Below, piece by piece: positions 6,701 to 12,860 of a DNA stretch of 22,142 nt; position 1 is the stretch's first letter, and the number at the start of each line of letters is the position of its first letter. The stretch is taken from positions 1-22,142 of the forward strand of contig URHE01000029.1 in assembly GCA_900547595.1 (NCBI GenBank). The letters are read 5' to 3'. The DNA comes from an uncultured Desulfovibrio sp. GTDB lineage: Bacteria > Desulfobacterota > Desulfovibrionia > Desulfovibrionales > Desulfovibrionaceae. A program made the translations under genes and the position numbers. The notes beneath the pieces are model-generated. The model was given only the letters and a program-made list of their open reading frames with translations. It was not told where the DNA came from and ran no database searches.

Positions 6701-7648
6701 TCAGCGCCAGGGAAATTCCGGCGGCAGCGGCCGCCCCTTGATCTCCCGGCGCACAGTGGAACAGAACTCTCTGACCACAGCCTTCACCGGCCCCGGCTCC
6801 ATGCCCAGGACCTTGAAGAGCAGTCCCGCCCCGTTGGGCAGGTGCGTGACGCCGCACGCGAGCCGCCGCTCCGCGTCGATGAACGGCTCCGTTGCCGCAT
6901 AAATGGCGTCCGCCCTGTCCTGCGGCGCGAGCACGATGACATTGGCGAACACGTCATAGCGCCCCAGCACGCCGCAGTCCCGCAGGCGGCCCGCGCCGGG
7001 CTCGATGACGAATTTTTCCCGGAAGAGCGGCGTGCCGTCGGGCCGGCGCGCGTGGGCGCAGACGGAAAGCACGTCGTAGCGGAACAGTTCCCCCCCCTTG
7101 GAGTACTTGCGGCCGGGCATGTATATTTCGGAATAGAACATGGCCGCCGAGGGGGCCGCGATGATCTCCGTATCCGAGATGAAGCGGGTGTGCCTGCAGG
7201 GGATGACCGGTTCCGGCAGATATTCCAGATAGGCGTCGTCCTCCAGGGTGATGGACTGCTTCATGCCGGAATAGTTGCGCGTCATTTCCGCCAGCTTTGT
7301 GGCCGCGCCCGTGCTGATGAAGGCCATGGAGCCCTTTTTCAGAAAAAAGTTCTGCACATAGCGGTCGCCGTCCACATTGGGCCCGCCGGAGGAGAGGATA
7401 TAGACGCAGGGCATCTCCGGCAGTTCCTCGTCGAAATACAGCTCCTTCTGCACGATGAGGGGCGCCCGGCGGTCCAGCTCCCGCAGGATGGACCGGCCCT
7501 CGCGGTTGCGCTCAAAGCCCAGGTTCAGGTAGCCGTGCTTGCCGGGACAGCCCACATACATGCCCGTCGGCTCCCCGGTAAATCCGGCAAGCTCCGGCAT
7601 GGCGTCAAAGTCGACGCTGGGGGCGTCGGAATAGTGTCGGACCGTCAT
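6701..7648 (-). CDS. ureD: Urease accessory protein UreD (UreH)
   Basis: 315 residues, somewhat longer than the usual 270-280. UreD is the scaffold that first binds the urease apoprotein and, with UreF and UreG, delivers nickel through an internal tunnel. Diagnostic stretches are FLKKGSMAFISTGAATKLAEM, DDAYLEYLPEPVIPC and SAAMFYSEIYMPGR, with a C-terminal part ending in IKGRPLPPEFPWR. The N-terminal 35 residues (to about GEPTGMYVG) are less typical and account for the extra length. GAGGG precedes the ATG; the gap to ureG is 8 bases. Placing ureD after ureG, as in the ureH position of Helicobacter, differs from the enterobacterial ureD-first order. Confidence 0.94.
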   Translation of the reverse strand: MTVRHYSDAPSVDFDAMPELAGFTGEPTGMYVGCPGKHGYLNLGFERNREGRSILRELDRRAPLIVQKELYFDEELPEMPCVYILSSGGPNVDGDRYVQNFFLKKGSMAFISTGAATKLAEMTRNYSGMKQSITLEDDAYLEYLPEPVIPCRHTRFISDTEIIAAPSAAMFYSEIYMPGRKYSKGGELFRYDVLSVCAHARRPDGTPLFREKFVIEPGAGRLRDCGVLGRYDVFANVIVLAPQDRADAIYAATEPFIDAERRLACGVTHLPNGAGLLFKVLGMEPGPVKAVVREFCSTVRREIKGRPLPPEFPWR

Positions 7649-7656
7649 GACCGCCC

Positions 7657-8283
7657 TCAGTTCTCCCCGGCCTTGTCGAAAAGGGCCATCCTGAAAATCA
7701 GCCCGATGAGCTCGTCGATGCCTTCGCCGGTCAGGGAATTGGTAAAGACAAAGGGCTTGCCGGGGCGCATGAGGCGGCTGTCGTGCTCCATGACCTCCAG
7801 CGAGGCCCCCACATAGGGCGCGAGATCGGTCTTGTTGATGACCAGGATGTCGCTCTGGGAAATGCCCGGGCCGTCCTTGCGCGGAATTTTGTCGCCCGCG
7901 GCCACGTCGATGACATAGATGAAAAAATCCACCAGCGCCGGACTGAAGGTCAGGGTGAGGTTGTCGCCGCCCGACTCGATGAGCACCACATCGGCGTCGG
8001 GAAACTTCGCCTCCATCTCCTCAACGGCGGCGATGTTCATGGAAGGGTCCTCGCGCACCGCCGTGTGCGGGCAGGCCCCGGTCTCCACGCCGATGATCCG
8101 CTCCTCCACGAGAATGCCCTTGAGCGTCTTGCGCACATGCTTGGCATCCTCCGTGGTCACGATGTCGTTGGTGATGATGAGCACGCTCATGCCGCGCTCC
8201 ATGAGGCGCGGGGTGATGGCCTCGATGAGGGCCGTCTTGCCGCTGCCCACCGGGCCGCCGACGCCGATCCTGCACGTTGACAT
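7657..8283 (-). CDS. ureG: Urease accessory GTPase UreG
   Basis: 208 residues from the ATG at 8283 with GAGGA upstream; an in-frame TTG at 8295 would add four residues. UreG is a SIMIBI-class GTPase that dimerises with GTP and nickel and hands the metal to apo-urease via UreF-UreD. Visible: the P-loop GVGGPVGSGKTALIE (about 8-22), the nickel-binding CPH motif in GACPHTAVREDPSMN, the IESGGDNLTLTFSPAL signature and the guanine-specificity NKTDLAPYVGA. All catalytic segments look intact and the length is normal. Confidence 0.97.
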   Translation of the reverse strand: MSTCRIGVGGPVGSGKTALIEAITPRLMERGMSVLIITNDIVTTEDAKHVRKTLKGILVEERIIGVETGACPHTAVREDPSMNIAAVEEMEAKFPDADVVLIESGGDNLTLTFSPALVDFFIYVIDVAAGDKIPRKDGPGISQSDILVINKTDLAPYVGASLEVMEHDSRLMRPGKPFVFTNSLTGEGIDELIGLIFRMALFDKAGEN

Positions 8284-8312
8284 ATATCCTCGCAAACGGT
8301 TTGCTGTCGCGG

Positions 8313-9053
8313 TCAGTTCATGAACATCCGCATGCTGCCCTTCTCGTGGAGCGAGGCAAGGATGTCCATTTCGGGAACAAAGGCGTTCATGTTCTCAAAG
8401 CCCATGGTCTTTGCCTTCTCATACATCGCCTCGACCTCTTCGCCCAGGCCGGCCAGTATCCGCTGCGTGTCATAGTGCGAGACGCGCACGCACCGGAGCG
8501 CCGCCGAAAGCACCATATTGATCACGCCGTACTGGTGCGCCACATAGAGCGCCTTTTCCCCCAGCCCCGCCAGGGCAAAGGCGATGCCCTGGGCCACGGG
8601 CCACGTCCCCGGGGTCGCGCCGGTGCCGATGTCGGCGAGCCAGCGGGAGAACAGGCCGGAATCGCCGTAGAGGCGCACGCCCAGCTCGGCGAACTTCTTG
8701 CCCATGCGGCGGAGCATGAGGCGCGCCTCGTCGTTCATCTTGAACAGCAAAAGCTGCCTGTCGGCCCGGCAAATGCCCTCATAGTCGTCGGCGCGCGCCG
8801 CCCGCCACGCCAGGAGCGCCGCCACCCCGTCGCTCCAGGCCGCCTGGAACGCCACCGAACGCGCATAGGACGCAAGGGTCTCGGCGTCATGGACGATGCC
8901 GAGATGGGAAGCCGTTTCCAGCCCGTTGGAAAAGGAAAACGTCCCCACCGGCAGGGTGGAGTCCGAATACTGGATGAGCCGGAACAGCGCCGCCATGGGC
9001 TCGCCCGCCGAAGCGCGCGCGGGGGCTTCGCCGGGGCGCTCACTCCCGCTCAT
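8313..9053 (-). CDS. ureF: Urease accessory protein UreF
   Basis: 246 residues from the ATG at 9053, whose start lies inside the last codons of ureE (14-base overlap), suggesting translational coupling; an ATG at 8996 (MAALFRLIQYSDSTLPVG) would give 227 residues and is a fair alternative, since the first 19 residues (SGSERPGEAPARASAGEP) are low complexity. UreF is an all-helical protein that bridges UreD and UreG and gates nickel transfer. Typical marks are LIQYSDSTLPVGTFSFSNGLETA near the N-terminus, ETLASYARSVAFQAAWSDGVAAL, and GTWPVAQGIAFALAGL in the middle. Reading the frame further upstream gives an artificial MTMDMNMTMN repeat, which is the ureE His-tail DNA in another frame. Confidence 0.93.
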   Translation of the reverse strand: MSGSERPGEAPARASAGEPMAALFRLIQYSDSTLPVGTFSFSNGLETASHLGIVHDAETLASYARSVAFQAAWSDGVAALLAWRAARADDYEGICRADRQLLLFKMNDEARLMLRRMGKKFAELGVRLYGDSGLFSRWLADIGTGATPGTWPVAQGIAFALAGLGEKALYVAHQYGVINMVLSAALRCVRVSHYDTQRILAGLGEEVEAMYEKAKTMGFENMNAFVPEMDILASLHEKGSMRMFMN

Positions 9054-9663
9054 GGCCGTGCCCGTGGTCATGTTCATGGTCATGTTCATGGTCATGTTCA
9101 TGTCCATGGTCATGGGAGTGACTGTGGCTCCCGTGCGAGGCCCCGCCGAAGAGACGGCGTATCTCGTGCGGCGCCATGTAGGGGATGACTTCCCTGCCCG
9201 GCTGAAATTCGTAGCTCACCCCTTCCAGATGGTGCGTATCCATGACGCTGAGCATGACCTTCCTGTCCACCGTCAGGGGCACATAGACCCTGGCGCCCTT
9301 GACCACCGCCGGCCAGTGCTGGTTGCCGATGGCGTGCCCGAGCTCCACGCTGCGGCGGATGAGCGCCTCGGCGCTTTCGTTTTCCAGCGCCGACAGGTCG
9401 AGAACGAGAACGGGGTTGAGCTCAAGCCTGAGCGCGGCCACATGGTTGGCGGCGGCGTCGTAGAACACGATGTCGCCATCGACCACCTGGGACTGGCGCC
9501 TGAGCGCGATGGGATATTCCGTTCCCCGGTCGCTGACGGCCAGAAACCGCGATTTCTGGGCGGTCCACTGATCCAGGGGAATATATTCGATATCAAGCCC
9601 GGAAAGGCGCTGCTTCCACTCGGGGGAATGCAGGTTCCCGAGGATGCGGGTGCAGATTTCCAT
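9040..9663 (-). CDS. ureE: Urease nickel metallochaperone UreE with a long His-rich tail
   Basis: 207 residues. UreE binds nickel and delivers it to UreG. The N-terminal domain begins MEICTRILGNL and includes SGLDIEYIPLDQWTAQKSRF; the metal-binding domain includes LELNPVLVLDLSALEN, SVELGHAIGNQHWPAVVKG (with the conserved GNxHxP-type site) and LSVMDTHHLEGVSYEFQPG. The last 34 residues contain 14 His in alternating His-Asp, His-Glu and His-Gly pairs, a nickel store like that of Klebsiella UreE but longer in acidic pairs. No purine-rich ribosome site is visible before the ATG; the 113-base gap from ureC instead holds two strong hairpins. Confidence 0.95.
   Translation of the reverse strand: MEICTRILGNLHSPEWKQRLSGLDIEYIPLDQWTAQKSRFLAVSDRGTEYPIALRRQSQVVDGDIVFYDAAANHVAALRLELNPVLVLDLSALENESAEALIRRSVELGHAIGNQHWPAVVKGARVYVPLTVDRKVMLSVMDTHHLEGVSYEFQPGREVIPYMAPHEIRRLFGGASHGSHSHSHDHGHEHDHEHDHEHDHGHGHERE
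9066..9113. repeat. 12-bp tandem repeat encoding the UreE His tail
   Basis: Three perfect copies of GGTCATGTTCAT on the plus strand (9066-9077, 9078-9089, 9090-9101) are followed by a degenerate fourth (GTCCATGGTCAT, 9102-9113). On the minus strand they encode the repeating His-Asp-His-Glu unit. Such arrays change length easily by slippage in steps of four residues, which would keep the frame. Confidence 0.9.
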
Positions 9664-9690
9664 AGGGTGTTTGCGGAGGTTGAGGGTGCG

Positions 9691-9718
9691 GCGCCGCCTT
9701 CCGCGCGGAAGGCGGCGC
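9691..9718 (-). promoter_or_regulatory. Perfect 28-base palindrome between ureC and ureE
   Basis: Arms GCGCCGCCTTCC and GGAAGGCGGCGC match over 12 bp around a GCGC centre. In the ureC-ureE transcript it would form a very stable hairpin. There is no T-run on the minus-strand 3-prime side (the sequence continues CGCACCCTC), so it is not a standard terminator. A role in mRNA processing, stability or partial termination is inference. Confidence 0.75.
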
Positions 9719-9740
9719 AGGAAAGGAACAGCGGCCCGGC

Positions 9741-9764
9741 GGCGCCCGCCGGAAAGCGGGCGCC
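9741..9764 (-). promoter_or_regulatory. Second intercistronic hairpin after ureC
   Basis: GGCGCCCGC and GCGGGCGCC form a perfect 9-bp stem around a six-base loop, starting 12 bases after the ureC stop in the direction of transcription. Like its neighbour it lacks a following T-run. The pair sits exactly at the boundary between structural (ABC) and accessory (EFGD) genes. Confidence 0.7.
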
Positions 9765-9776
9765 CCGGATTTTCCG

Positions 9777-11495
9777 CTAGCTGAACCAGTAGAGCTGCGC
9801 CAGCGCCAGCTCCTTGGCCGGCGGCACATAGGCGAGCGTGCCGTTCACATAGACATTGAAGGTCTCGGGGTCGACCTCGATCTGCGGCATGGCCGTATTG
9901 CGCACCATGTCATGCTTGGTGACCTGCCGGGTCTTGCGCACCGGGTAGATGATGTTCTCGATGCCGAATCGGGCCACGGTGCCCGCGTCCACCGCCGCCT
10001 GGGAGGTGAAGCGCACGCAGGTCCTGGGCATGGCCCTGCCGAAGGCGCCGTACATGGGCCGCATGATCTTGGGCTGCGGCGTGGGCAGCGAGGCGTTGGG
10101 GTCGCCCATGTTGGCCCAGTTGATGAGGCCGCCCTTGATGACCAGCTTGGGCTTGGTGCCGAAGAAGGCGGGCTCCCAGAGGACGAGGTCCGCCATCTTG
10201 CCCACTTCGATGGAGCCGAGGATCTCGCTGATGCCGTAGGTGATGGCCGGATTGATGGTGATCTGCGCCAGATAGCGCAGCACGCGGAAGTTGTCGTTGC
10301 TGTCGCTGTCCTCGGGCAGCTTGCCGCGCACCTGCTTCATGTACGAGGCCATCTGGAAGGTGCGCATGAACGATTCGCCCACGCGGCCCATGGCCTGCGA
10401 GTCGGACGAGACCATGGAGATGATGCCCAGGTCATGGAAGATGTTTTCCGCGGACTGCGTTTCCGGGCGCACGCGGCTTTCCGCGAAGGCCACGTCCGAG
10501 GGGATGTTGGGGTTGAGGTTGTGGCAGACCATGATCATGTCGAAGAGCTCGGCCTGCGAGTTCACCCCGAAGGGCAGCGTGGGGTTGGTGGACGACGGCA
10601 GCACATTGGCCATGGAGGCCACTTTCAGGAGGTCGGGGGCGTGGCCGCCGCCCGCGCCTTCGGTGTGGTAGCTGTGGATGGTGCGCCCGTCGATGGCGGC
10701 GATGGTGTCTTCCACATAGCCGTTTTCGTTGAGCGTATCCGAATGCAGCGCCACCTGCACATCCATTGCGTCGGCCACATCAAGGCACTTGCGCAGGGCG
10801 GCGCAGGTGGTGCCCCAGTCCTCATGAATCTTGAAGCCGCAGCATCCGGCCACGATCTGCTCTTCCAGGGTCTCGCGGACGCTGGAATTGCCCTTGCCGA
10901 GGAAGCCGATATTGATGGGCAGGCCCTCGCAGGCTTCAAACATTTTCTGCACGTTCCACACGCCGGAGGTGATGGTGGTGCCGTTGGAGCCGTCCGTGGG
11001 GCCCACGCCGCCGCCGATGAGCGTGGTGATGCCGTTGGAGAGGCAGTTGTAAGCCTGCTGGGGCGAGACCATGTGCACATGGCCGTCGATGCCCGCCGCC
11101 GTCAGGATGCAGTGCTCGCCGGAAATGGCGTCCGTGGAGGGGCCGGTGCAGAGGTTGGGGCTCACGCCGTCCATGACATTGGGGTTGCCCGCCTTGCCGA
11201 TGCCCGCGATCTTGCCGTCCTTGACGCCCACGTCCGCCTTGATGACGCCCAGGATGGGGTCAAGGATGGTGACGTTGGTGATGACCAGGTCCAGCGAGCC
11301 GCCCTTGCTGGTGATGGTGTTGGCCGTGCCCATGCCGTCGCGCAGGGTCTTGCCGCCGCCGTAGACGGTCTCGTCGCCGTAGACGCGGAGGTCCTTCTCG
11401 ATCTCCACATAGAGGTCCGTATTGGCCAGACGGATCTTGTCGCCCACGGTGGGGCCGAAAAGATCGTTATTGTTTTTTCTGGAAATGACTGCCAT
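9777..11495 (-). CDS. ureC: Urease alpha subunit (catalytic)
   Basis: 572 residues. It hydrolyses urea to ammonia and carbamate at a dinuclear nickel centre. All key residues of the Klebsiella enzyme are present with a constant shift of five: nickel ligands His139 and His141 (GIDGHVH), carbamylated Lys222 (GFKIHEDWG), His251 (ALHSDT), His277 (YHTEGAGGGH), Asp365 (SSDSQAMG), plus flap Cys324-His325 and Arg341. The N-terminal NNNDLFGPTVGDKIRLANTDL and C-terminal VNGTLAYVPPAKELALAQLYWF are typical. A departure from the usual GIDTHIH is GIDGHVH. The C-terminal third (about 470-530) is more divergent. GGGGGAAG precedes the ATG. It follows ureB by 3 bases. Confidence 0.98.
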   Translation of the reverse strand: MAVISRKNNNDLFGPTVGDKIRLANTDLYVEIEKDLRVYGDETVYGGGKTLRDGMGTANTITSKGGSLDLVITNVTILDPILGVIKADVGVKDGKIAGIGKAGNPNVMDGVSPNLCTGPSTDAISGEHCILTAAGIDGHVHMVSPQQAYNCLSNGITTLIGGGVGPTDGSNGTTITSGVWNVQKMFEACEGLPINIGFLGKGNSSVRETLEEQIVAGCCGFKIHEDWGTTCAALRKCLDVADAMDVQVALHSDTLNENGYVEDTIAAIDGRTIHSYHTEGAGGGHAPDLLKVASMANVLPSSTNPTLPFGVNSQAELFDMIMVCHNLNPNIPSDVAFAESRVRPETQSAENIFHDLGIISMVSSDSQAMGRVGESFMRTFQMASYMKQVRGKLPEDSDSNDNFRVLRYLAQITINPAITYGISEILGSIEVGKMADLVLWEPAFFGTKPKLVIKGGLINWANMGDPNASLPTPQPKIMRPMYGAFGRAMPRTCVRFTSQAAVDAGTVARFGIENIIYPVRKTRQVTKHDMVRNTAMPQIEVDPETFNVYVNGTLAYVPPAKELALAQLYWFS

Positions 11496-11498
11496 TGC

Positions 11499-12074
11499 TT
11501 ACTTCCCCCGCTTGGCTGAAAGTTCGGCCGCGTTCACTTCGGCTTCGGCCTCCGCCTCGGAGACCGTCTTGAAGCCCAGGGTCGCCATCCGCTTGAGCGC
11601 GCGGATCTTGATCGGGTAGTAGGTGGGATCATCCTCCAGGCCCGCATAGCCGTCGGTGAGGTCGTTGAAGCCGATGAGACGCCGCTTGCCGCCGAAGGCC
11701 ACCAGCTCCACTTCCTTTTCCTCGCCCGGCTCGAAGCGGATGGCCGTGGTGGCGGGGATGTTCAGGTGCTTGCCGAAGGCCAGCTCGCGGTCAAATTCCA
11801 GATAACGGTTGACCTCGAAGAAATGGAAATGGCTGCCCACCTGGACCGGACGGTCGCCGGTGTTGTGGACGACGACCTTCACCGTCCTGCGGTGGGCGTT
11901 GTAGGTGATGTCGCCGTCGGCCAGGATGACGCCGCCCACCGGGCAGGGCGCCGCGGGGGCAAAGCCCGGCGTCCTGGGGTATTCGATGGGGGGCTTGCCG
12001 TCAAAGACGCCCTGGGGGGTCGAATATGTCTGCCCGGCCTGTCCTGCCGCCTGGGTCGTTTTTGTAGTTGCCAC
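11499..12074 (-). CDS. ureB: Urease beta subunit with N- and C-terminal extensions
   Basis: 191 residues, against about 100-110 in most three-subunit ureases. The core (about 45-145) has VGGVILADGDITYNAHRRTV, VVVHNTGDRPVQVGSHFHFFEVN and IRFEPGEEKEVELVAFGGKRRLIGFNDL, the standard beta fold. A 40-residue N-terminal arm (Thr/Gln/Gly-rich, then PPIEYPRTPGFAPAAP) precedes it, and about 40 residues follow (PTYYPIKIRALKRMATLGFKTVSEAEAEAEV). The position of the tail recalls the C-terminal extension on the beta part of Helicobacter UreA, which helps build the 12-mer there. Start is a GTG with AGAGG nine bases upstream; ureA ends 11 bases before. Confidence 0.95.
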   Translation of the reverse strand: MATTKTTQAAGQAGQTYSTPQGVFDGKPPIEYPRTPGFAPAAPCPVGGVILADGDITYNAHRRTVKVVVHNTGDRPVQVGSHFHFFEVNRYLEFDRELAFGKHLNIPATTAIRFEPGEEKEVELVAFGGKRRLIGFNDLTDGYAGLEDDPTYYPIKIRALKRMATLGFKTVSEAEAEAEVNAAELSAKRGK

Positions 12075-12085
12075 GTCAACACCCT

Positions 12086-12388
12086 CTACTTGATTGGTTG
12101 ATGGATGGAAACGAGCCGGGAACCGTCCGTGAATACGGCCTCCACCTGGAGCAGGTCGATCATGTCGGCCACGCCGTCCATGACCTGCTCTTTGGTAAGG
12201 ACCTGGGCGGCGTCGTGCATGACCTCTTCAACGGTCTTGCCTTCGCGGGCGCCTTCCAGCGCCGCGGAGGTGATGTAGGCCACCGCCTCGGGATAGTTGA
12301 GCTTGAGCCCCTTCTTGAGCCTGCGCTCGGCAATGAGGCCCATGGAAAGCAGCAAGAGTTTGTCTTGCTCTTTGGGAGTGAGGTGCAT
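12086..12388 (-). CDS. ureA: Urease gamma subunit
   Basis: 100 residues, the normal length for a separate gamma subunit. MHLTPKEQDKLLLLSMGLIAERR, LKLNYPEAVAYITSAALEGAREGKTV and the C-terminal VEAVFTDGSRLVSIHQPI are the classic signatures. It packs with beta and alpha into the urease trimer of heterotrimers. It is the first gene of the minus-strand urease cluster, with AAAGGAGGA before the ATG and a structured leader upstream. Unlike Helicobacter, gamma and beta are separate genes here. Confidence 0.98.
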   Translation of the reverse strand: MHLTPKEQDKLLLLSMGLIAERRLKKGLKLNYPEAVAYITSAALEGAREGKTVEEVMHDAAQVLTKEQVMDGVADMIDLLQVEAVFTDGSRLVSIHQPIK

Positions 12389-12420
12389 ATCGGTCCTCCT
12401 TTCGTCGTGAATGCGTCAAA

Positions 12421-12472
12421 ACGGGCGGACAGCTCTGAACCTCTGGGAAGGATCGCGGACGTATCCGCCCGT
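12421..12472 (-). promoter_or_regulatory. Structured leader of ureA with two mutually exclusive stems
   Basis: On the minus strand ACGGGCGGA (12472-12464) can pair perfectly over 9 bp with TCCGCCCGT (12429-12421), which is followed by TTTG. Its first arm also forms an alternative 5-bp hairpin, GCGGA-TACG-TCCGC (12468-12455). The two cannot coexist in full. It ends 33 bases before the ureA ATG. A regulatory switch is possible but the U-run is weak. Confidence 0.4.
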
Positions 12473-12730
12473 ATCAACTGCGGAATGAGAGACGAAGAAA
12501 ACGCAAAAAAACTTTCGATCCGCCAACAGCCTACCGCTTTTTCCGGACACGCACAAGATTTCACGGGCAGCGATTAAAAAAAATAAGCATGGGCATTCAT
12601 TGGAATATTTTAACTGCTTTTCCCAAACCGCCGCCGTTTTCCTTACGCGCGGATCGCCCCCACCCTCCGGCGCGGCGCCCTTCCCCCCGGCGTTCCCGAA
12701 TGTTTTGCGCGTGAAACGCTTGACAGCATT

Positions 12731-12746
12731 TGTGAGAAATGCCACA
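12731..12746 (+). promoter_or_regulatory. CRP/FNR-type near-palindrome
   Basis: TGTGA, six bases, CCACA: one mismatch from the TGTGA-N6-TCACA consensus recognised by CRP-like regulators (in Desulfovibrio also related to HcpR-type sites). A TTGACA (12720-12725) lies just upstream. It is a single site found by eye, so chance is not excluded. Confidence 0.35.
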
Positions 12747-12763
12747 GCTGGATGCAGTCATAA

Positions 12764-12795
12764 TGTCAACATTTGACAGTTTGCATGTCTGCAAA
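12764..12795 (+). promoter_or_regulatory. Two adjacent inverted repeats upstream of the symporter gene
   Basis: TGTCAA-CAT-TTGACA (12764-12778, perfect 6-3-6) is followed by TTTGCA-TGTC-TGCAAA (12780-12795, perfect 6-4-6). Both lie 65-97 bases before the symporter ATG and are the size of dimeric repressor or activator sites. The GntR/FCD protein encoded at 17486-18145 is the natural candidate, but its site is unknown. Confidence 0.5.
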
Positions 12796-12860
12796 GCATG
12801 GCGCCATCCGGCGCCGGCGGCTTTCCGGGACTGTCCCGGAAAGGAACAAAGGAGGGGTAT

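Larger units (their letters stand above)
12389..12860. promoter_or_regulatory. Divergent intergenic control region between ureA and the symporter gene
   Basis: 472 bases without a convincing gene. It is richer in A/T runs than its surroundings (poly-A/T tracts near 12505-12511 and 12576-12583) and must hold promoters for both directions. I could not pick a clear -35/-10 pair for ureA. Its minus-strand leader has a stem-loop pair (12421-12472), and the symporter side holds inverted repeats (12731-12795), listed separately. No NikR consensus was seen. Confidence 0.6.

Noticed and set aside
5402..7816. An 804-codon open frame on the plus strand opposite the MFS, urea channel and ureD genes
   Set aside because: It is the antisense of three genes with clear family motifs; its residues are Gly/Arg/His/Ala-rich and match no domain. 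Long shadow frames are usual in high-GC DNA.
9054..9113. N-terminal MTMDMNMTMN extension of UreF
   Set aside because: It is the His-tail repeat of ureE read in another frame; no ribosome site and no homology to UreF.
9066..9113. CRISPR-like repeat array
   Set aside because: The 12-bp units are contiguous, have no spacers and encode the His-rich UreE tail.
9912..11519. A 535-codon plus-strand frame opposite ureC
   Set aside because: Composition (Gly, His, Asp, Val rich) mirrors ureC codons; no motif, no ribosome site, and the urease frame is unambiguous.
12389..12860. NikR operator or a sigma54 promoter for the urease operon
   Set aside because: No GTATGA-N16-TCATAC-like dyad and no properly spaced TGGCAC/TTGCA pair was found by eye on either strand.
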